Assembly (NCBI GenBank): GCA_033060915.1
Contig: CM065392.1
Span: forward strand, 2,427,001-2,491,000
Length of the DNA: 64,000 nt
Direction: 5' to 3'
Source: Euryodendron excelsum
Taxonomy: Eukaryota > Streptophyta > Magnoliopsida > Ericales > Pentaphylacaceae
The position numbers and the translations under genes were made by a program. This document shows, piece by piece, positions 58,062 through 64,000 of the stretch (position 1 is the first letter of the stretch; each line of letters opens with the position of its first letter). The notes under the pieces are model-generated. The model saw only the letters and a program-made list of their open reading frames with translations, ran no database searches and was not told where the DNA came from.

Positions 58062-61000
58062 TGTAAACACCTTTTTTTTGCCCGCTCAGCAATCTCTAGC
58101 CCAACTTGGCTCACTTTCAAACACCACAGACTCACTCAAGCCCAAATCGGCCTTTTAAACTCCAGTTCAGTCAATCAATCGCTTTCTGGGCCTGTTGGGC
58201 CCAACCAAAGCTAAATGACCAAAATGCCCCTAAGACATCACCTAATCCAATTCAATCTAGCACGCTTTTTAATAAAGTACCTAAGTCCTCAGAGCGATAA
58301 GTCCACCACTTCCAGGACTGTTGCTAGATAGTCTGGTATACTCAGAATGCTATTCAAACTAACTCCGAACCAATTCTAATAACTTTTGGTCAAAATAACC
58401 ATTTTACCCTAGGCGCCTGATCATCCTCATCAACCACACCGGCTTTAGGTATCAAGCCATGTAAACCCCCGGGACACTACCACAAGTGTCCCCAATCTCC
58501 AAATGTTATCCCGGTCCATCACAAGATCATCTCGATGAATCTCGGTCAAAATGACCAGTTTGCCCGTAGTAGGCCAATCATCATTTTCAACCATACTGGT
58601 TCTAGGTATCAAATCGGTAATCCCTAGGACACTCCTAATAGTGTTCCCGACCCTTGTGGCATTCCAGTTGACTCTAGGCCAGTTCTGGTGAATCTTGGTC
58701 AAAATGACCATTTTGCTCCTAATGGGTCAGTCATCCTTTTCAACCACTCCAGCTCTAGGTGTCAAATCGACAACTCCTGGGACACTCTCGACTACCTTTA
58801 TCTCTTTTTTGGCTAGACCCCACAACCTGGCAGCTTTTCAAATCGAACCGGAGCCACTTGTAGTGGAGCCAAGCTAAAAAGTAGCTTGGAGCCACTCCAA
58901 ATGGCGCCCAAATCTTTGCCTTGCAATACAAAGTTGAATCAAATCTTTGAGATCACTTCCATACTTAGGTGGTGCCACTCATAATGGCTCTAAGCCAAAA
59001 ATTGGCTAAATGTCACTCCTAGTGACACCACCTCCTTTAATTTTTGCCTATAAATACAGTGCACCCCCTCTCCCAACGTATTCTAATTCCAGAAAAAATG
59101 TAACAAAACTTTGCCAAAGTCTCTACAGTCCCCGAAAATCCAAAGAACCCTAATTCTCTCAAAGTTGTGAGCCCCCTTTGCCCCATACTCAAACCCTAGC
59201 CTATACACCTCTAACCCTAGCCTCGAAGCTCCATTGAAGGTCACTTTTAGCCCCTTCAAAGCTCTTAAAGGCCTCTCAAGTCCAAGACAAAGCCTCTATT
59301 GAAGGTTGGAGAAGATTGAAGACAAGGTAAGGTTTCTTTTTAAAGTTAATGCTCTCCCCTTCTTTCTTTTGTCCCTCCTTGTCTACTTGGACTATTCTCT
59401 ATTTTAATCCTCATCTTCTACCTCCTCTTCTTGCATGCTTAAAACAAGAGAACCTTGCGTCCATGCCTAGGGAAAGCCTTGGGGAGGTCACCGGTCGGGG
59501 ACTTTCCTATAGTCTACCTTGTGATAGTGTGGTCTTGAGCCCTCTTGATTATGTGGTAAAACCTTAAACCTTGTATGTTCACGACCCTTTGTATTATACT
59601 TGTCATGATCATGCATTGTTTACAATTGCTTTGTTTTCAAACTCATAATCCTAGAGTAATTTTAATCTTTTTATGGTTAAGGTTTCCTTAAGAAAGTGAA
59701 ATATTCAAAGTGGCCACCATGGTCCATATTAGGGCTTCAAGCCCTAACTTGCTTTCAAAATCACAATCCTGAGGTGATTCTAGCCCTTTCATGATTAGGG
59801 TTGGTTTAGAAAAGTGTTATATTCAAAGAGGACTCCAAGGGCCACATTAGGGTTTCAAACCCTAAACATCTCTTTTAAAACGTAGTCATTTTAAACCTCT
59901 TTAAATTTCTCATTCCAATGCTTTTTAAAAAATTGGTCCAAGAGTTTTTTTCTTGAAGCCTAGGTGAAAGCCCTATAAGTCCATGTCCTAGGAAGCCTCG
60001 TCTTGAGACCCCCTCCCTAAACTCCATTCTAGCATTCATTGCATTCAAGTTGCATAAAAAAGGTTTTCAAAGTTTCCATTGCATCATGTCTTTCAAAATT
60101 GTATAACTCTCTTGAGTAATTTTCAAAAAGTGTCACATAAAATCACAAGTTTTCTTGTGCAAAAATCAAAAAATCTTTCAAATGAAATCATAAGATTTTC
60201 AAATCCAATCTTACCGTTTTCAATTTTAAATCAAATCAAATCTTCCCATTTTGGAAACAAATTCAAATCTTTCATTTTTCAATTTCAAATCAAATATTTC
60301 TATTTTTAGCACAAAATCATATCTTTCCATTTTCAACATGAAATCACATCTCTTCTCACATAAAAATCATAATTTGTTTTCCAAATTTTCTTTCTATTAC
60401 ATGCATGTAGCCACCTTCCTGACCCATCTCCAAACCGTTAGGGTCAAACCCTAACCCTAAACCATATTTTAAGGCCACCCTCCAAACCCTAAGTGGTCTA
60501 ACCCTAGGTCAACCAAACCCTAGGTGGTCCAACCCTAGGTCTACCTAACCTTAGTTGGCCTACCTTAGGTTAACCTAACTCTAGCTTGCCTACCCAAGTT
60601 TACCTTAACCCTAGTTTACCCAACCAAGGTTAGGTGGCTTCCAGACTCCAATTCTAAACCTCTTTTCAAACCATCCTTTCAACTTGAATGATTTTTTTAA
60701 AATATGTTTCAAAAATCTCTCACTCCTTCGAGTTTTCAAAAACTCTCTCAAACTTGTCTCAATCCAAAATGGCTAGACACTTATAATTTTTTAAAGAACT
60801 ACTTTCAAAAAATGATTTTAAAAACTCACAACCCTAAGGTGATCCTAACCTTTTCATGGCTAGAGTTTCCTAAGAAAAGGGATACATCAAATGAAACCTA
60901 TAAGGTTCATATTGGGGTTCCAAACCCTAAATGTTTTGCAAAACCTCTTTCCAAAAACTATTTTCAAACATCACACTCTTGAAGCAATTCTAAGCCTTCC

Positions 61001-62115
61001 TATGGTTAGAGTTATTCAAGGTAAAGTGAGATATGTTAACAAGGGTTCCATAACCCTATAGTCCAAAACCCTGAGGGAAGTGTTTAGCCCATTTTCTAAA
61101 AAAATTTCCAAAAATCAAAACCTTAAAAGAGCTTGGTTCTCAATTAACTAATCTCTTACAGGCAATGAAATATCAACATACCGTTCTTAAGGTGTTTAAA
61201 AACTATTTCCAAAAAACTTTTTAAGACAACTTCATAAAAGCTTTTACAAGTCCAAATCTCACCTCCAAAGCTCTCTAAAGTCCTATTTCAAAGGCGCTTT
61301 AAAAAAACTCTCAAGTTCTATTTCAAAAACACTCTAACATCGAGTTTTAAATCAAAACTCTCTTGAGTTCAAATTTTAAAACTTTCCAAGACTCCCGTGA
61401 GTTTCTTTTCAATCGAACCCTTGTCTAAACTACGACTGACCTGATTCTCGTCAAACGAGATATGTAGGCAACCTTCATAGGTACAGTCATAACCCCTTTC
61501 CAAACTCAAATGCCCCTTTTCAAAATCCAACCCCAAGTTTCTTTCAAACTCTTTTACAAATTGCATCATGCATCATTCATCCCAAAAGTGATGACAAACC
61601 CTTCTTCAAAACTTTTTCAGGTGGATATAATTGGACATTTAGTAATTGAAGATTCAAGTGAGTGAATATAAAGTGAATAGACATGTAGGTACCGTATACA
61701 CAGAGTAGGGTGATGATATTAGGATATCTTTCCTACACGTAACTAACTCCCCGACAATAGATCTCTAATTCAAAGACCAAAACTAGAGTCACATTTTTAG
61801 AAGGGCTTTAAACATTTTCAATGGTTGCCAAAAACCCTATTTTCCAAAACACCTCGTAAGAGGACATTTTCAAACCATTTAAAAAAAAAACATAACTCTG
61901 ATCTTCAGATTACACTTAGTTTTAGGTGACCTAACACACCTTTAACCATGTTAGGTGGCGATTCCAAATCTTTTTCATAAAAGCTCTTAATCAAATCAAT
62001 TTCAAGTTCAAACCTTGCCGCACTTATCCTCTTAGGAGGGTGAGTTCTAACAGAGAGAGTATCGAGTTTTGTTCGAGCCAAGACTTAGACTCAAGGCAAA
62101 AACCAGGGCGCAATA
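58062..62115 (+). repeat. 3' LTR of the outer gypsy element
   Basis: 4054 bp. It starts TGTAAACACC, ends CAGGGCGCAATA, and is followed by the target copy GACAT (62116-62120). TATA box at 59049-59056; U3 palindromes at 58391, 58547 and 58700. It contains the segment about 59310-59960 missing from the 5' LTR, including a splice-donor-like AAGGTAAGG at about 59320. Confidence 0.92.
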
Positions 62116-62589
62116 GACATGATGAGGAGTATGATGAGTAGGTCTAATTTGCCTAAACATCTTTGGGGTGAAGCTATTAAATCTACCTTATACATTCTTA
62201 AAAGGGTTTCCAGTAAGTCTGTTCCCAAAACACCTTTCGAATTGTGGACTAGTAGGAAGCCTAGCTTTAACTATCTTCGTGTTTGGGGTTGTCCTATTGA
62301 GGTGAGAATCTATAACCCATTAGAGAGAAAAATAGACCCTAGAACTACTCGTTGCTACTGCATTGGGTATTCAGATCATTCTAAATGATACAAGTTCTAT
62401 TGCCCTGCACCAAGTGCTAGAATTTTTGTATCTATGACAGCTAAGTTCTTGGAGCTTGATGTAGCTGATATTCAATGTTCTCAATATGCTCAGGATGACA
62501 GACAAAGCATGGTAGTTTCTATCCCTCTACCTATCATTTCGGAGAATGTATTTCCTGCACCTGTGGAGAAACATGATTATGAGTGGTAG
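62116..62589 (+). pseudogene. Copia integrase, C-terminal part
   Basis: Directly after the gypsy LTR the interrupted frame resumes: [20 protein letters not shown], then [40 protein letters not shown] and GYSDHSK. These are the usual C-terminal copia integrase and linker blocks. TGA at 62386-62388 sits where Gly is normal (HSKGYKFY). The same frame continues with YKFYCPAP to another stop at 62587-62589. It joins logically to 23167-23563. Confidence 0.88.
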
Positions 62590-63626
62590 GAGATGACTGA
62601 CGCACCTACTCCCGTTGAGCTCATGACCTTGTTGAGCCTATTCTAGAGATACCTGTGATTGACCCTATTCTAAAGATACCTGTGAGGAGATTCGTGAGAT
62701 AGAGGAGACCAATCATTTTTTATGAATTCATAGTGTAACTTGGTGAAAGTAATTATGACATGGGTCTTGTGATTGATCCAGCGACTTATGCTCATGCTAT
62801 AGCTAGTCCCCAATCCAACATGTGGGTGGATGCAATGACAGATGAAATGTATTCTATGGGTGGATCCAGTGAGTCGCAAGCCTATTGGTTGTAAGTGGGT
62901 GTTCAAAACCAAAAAGGATGCTAAAGGGAAGGTTGAGCATTTCAAGGCACGATTAGTAACTAAGGGGTTTACTCAAAAAGAGGGCATTAACTATAACAAG
63001 ACTTTTTCGCCAGTTTCATCTAAAGACTCATTCAAGACCATCATGGCTTTAAGACTTGGAGCTTCATCAAATGAATGTCAAAACTACTTTTCTGAATGGC
63101 GGCCTGAGTGAGGAAATTTACATGGCACAACATGAGGGTTTCATGGAGAATGGCAAGGAACATATGGTGTATAAATTGAAGAAGTCCATTTATCGTTTGA
63201 AATAGGCATCTCGTCAATGGTACTTAAAGTTTGATGTGGTTGTCACTTCGTTGGGTTTTGTGAAAAACAAGGTTGCTCAATACATATATCTCAAGGTGCA
63301 TGGGAGAAAATTTATTTTTCTTATTGTTTATGTTGATGATATCCTATTTGCGACCAGTGATTTGAGTCTCTTGCATGAGACTAAGTTGCTGCTGTTTAAT
63401 ACATTTGACATGAAAGATTTAGGAGAAGCATCCTTTGTTTTGGGCGTTGAAATCATTTGCGATAGATCTCGTAGTGTGCTAGGATTTTCTCAAAAGGGAT
63501 ACATCAATCATATACTTGAGAGGTTTAATATGCGACACTGTAGAGCTGGTGATGTCCCTATTACCAAAGGTGACAATTTAGAAATATTCAATGTCCTAAG
63601 ACTGATCTTGAAAGGGAATCAATAAA
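62590..63626 (+). pseudogene. Copia reverse transcriptase, degenerate
   Basis: Frames in order: MWVDAMTDEMYSM, then a deletion of the usual NxVWDLV segment at about 62855, then RKPIGCKWVFKTKKDAKGK, ARLVTKGFTQKEGINYNKTF and SPVSS. After a shift near 63060 comes MNVKTTFLNG, where the first catalytic Asp (MDVKTAFLNG) is Asn. KKSIYRLK is followed by TAG in place of Gln. Then comes FIFLIVYVDDILFATSDL with the intact YVDD site (63329-63340), and LGVEIICDRSRSVLGFSQKG. This copied the element's RNA into DNA; it is now inactive because of frameshifts, stops and one lost catalytic residue. Confidence 0.9.
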
Positions 63627-64000
63627 GAATATACCTTATGCTAGTGTCGTTGGTAGTTTCATATATGCATGGGTGTGTAATAGGCCAGACATAGCTTTTG
63701 CTGCGAGTGTTCTATGCAAATATCTTTCAGATCTAGGTTTGGATCATTGTGTAGCTACAAAAAAGGTGACGAGATATTTGTAGAGAACAAAAGATAACAT
63801 GCTTGTGTATAATATGGTAGACGACCTTGAGGTAATTGGCTATTCAGATTCAGATTTTGCTGGATGTGTGGATGATATGAGATCTACTTCGGGATATATT
63901 TTCATGTTAGCTAGAGAAGCTATTTCATGGAAGAGTGTTAAGCAAACTCTTGCAGCTTCTTCGACTATGTTTGTTGAGTTTGTAGCTTGTTATAGAGCTA
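63627..64000 (+). pseudogene. Copia RNase H, cut by the window end
   Basis: YASVVGSFIYAWVCNRPDIA (about 63637-63696) is the usual bridge after the reverse transcriptase. A TAG follows near 63781. Then come GYSDSDFAGCVDDMRSTSGY and WKSVKQTLAASSTMFVEFVA, the catalytic Asp and Glu region of Ty1/copia RNase H. The 3' end and 3' LTR lie beyond the window. Confidence 0.85.

Larger units (their letters stand above)
23564..62115 (+). mobile_element. Outer Ty3/gypsy element, Tat/Ogre-like, pol deleted
   Basis: LTRs at 23564-27086 and 58062-62115 start TGTAAGCACC/TGTAAACACC and end in a degraded GGGGCRCRACA (now ATA). The target duplication is GACAT. Inside are a tRNA-Arg-like primer site, a 1.6-kb leader, gag remains, a long 3' region with tandem repeats, an antisense ORF and a weak polypurine tract. 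Protease, reverse transcriptase, RNase H and integrase are absent. The length is inflated by a second element at 31713-53412; without it, about 16.9 kb remain. Assignment to Tat/Ogre is by structure, since no reverse transcriptase is left to classify. Confidence 0.88.

Overview
The window is nuclear DNA from a flowering plant, probably a dicot. It is AT-rich, carries plant-type LTR retrotransposons and a CACTA DNA transposon, and holds only one convincing host gene, a plant-specific VQ-motif regulator. Almost everything else is decayed transposable element. No operon, prokaryotic signal, CRISPR array, rRNA or tRNA gene was seen.

Layout. (1) 1-5495, minus strand: a truncated gag-only Ty3/gypsy-like LTR element. 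It has a 507-residue gag-like frame broken by one stop, a tRNA-Asp-type primer-binding site at 4297-4315, and one LTR (4321-~5495) with a cluster of CGTACG palindromes. (2) 5501-5829: a LINE relic with the zinc-binding region found after the reverse transcriptase. (3) 5830-10250: mostly unannotatable AT-rich DNA with microsatellites and one possible MITE. (4) 10252-10755, minus: the VQ-motif gene. (5) 11050-19689: a complete non-autonomous CACTA element (13-bp termini, TAT target duplication on both sides), 294 bp upstream of the VQ start. Inside it are 14 copies of a ~177-bp tandem repeat and a short transposon coding relic. (6) ~20100-64000: a Ty1/copia element running off the right edge, split in two.

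The copia element was interrupted at the integrase codons (target duplication GACAT) by a 38.6-kb plus-strand gypsy element with LTRs of 3.5 and 4.05 kb (23564-62115). I assign it to the Tat/Ogre group from its tRNA-Arg-like primer-binding site, very long LTRs, 3' tandem repeats and antisense extra ORF. That element was interrupted by a minus-strand member of the same family (31713-53412, 4.4-kb LTRs), which holds a 4.8-kb solo LTR (42651-47465, target duplication AATAT). The nest is therefore four insertions deep, and the target duplications give the order of events.

None of the elements looks able to move by itself. The outer gypsy element keeps gag and a degenerate antisense ORF resembling the plant mobile domain, but no protease, reverse transcriptase or integrase. 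The inner one keeps only the C-terminal half of an integrase. The copia element keeps all its domains, with stops, frameshifts and lost catalytic residues. The observations most worth following are the satellite-like array with a four-unit higher-order period inside the CACTA element, the antisense ORF, the conserved palindromes in the gypsy U3, and the CACTA insertion in the VQ promoter region.
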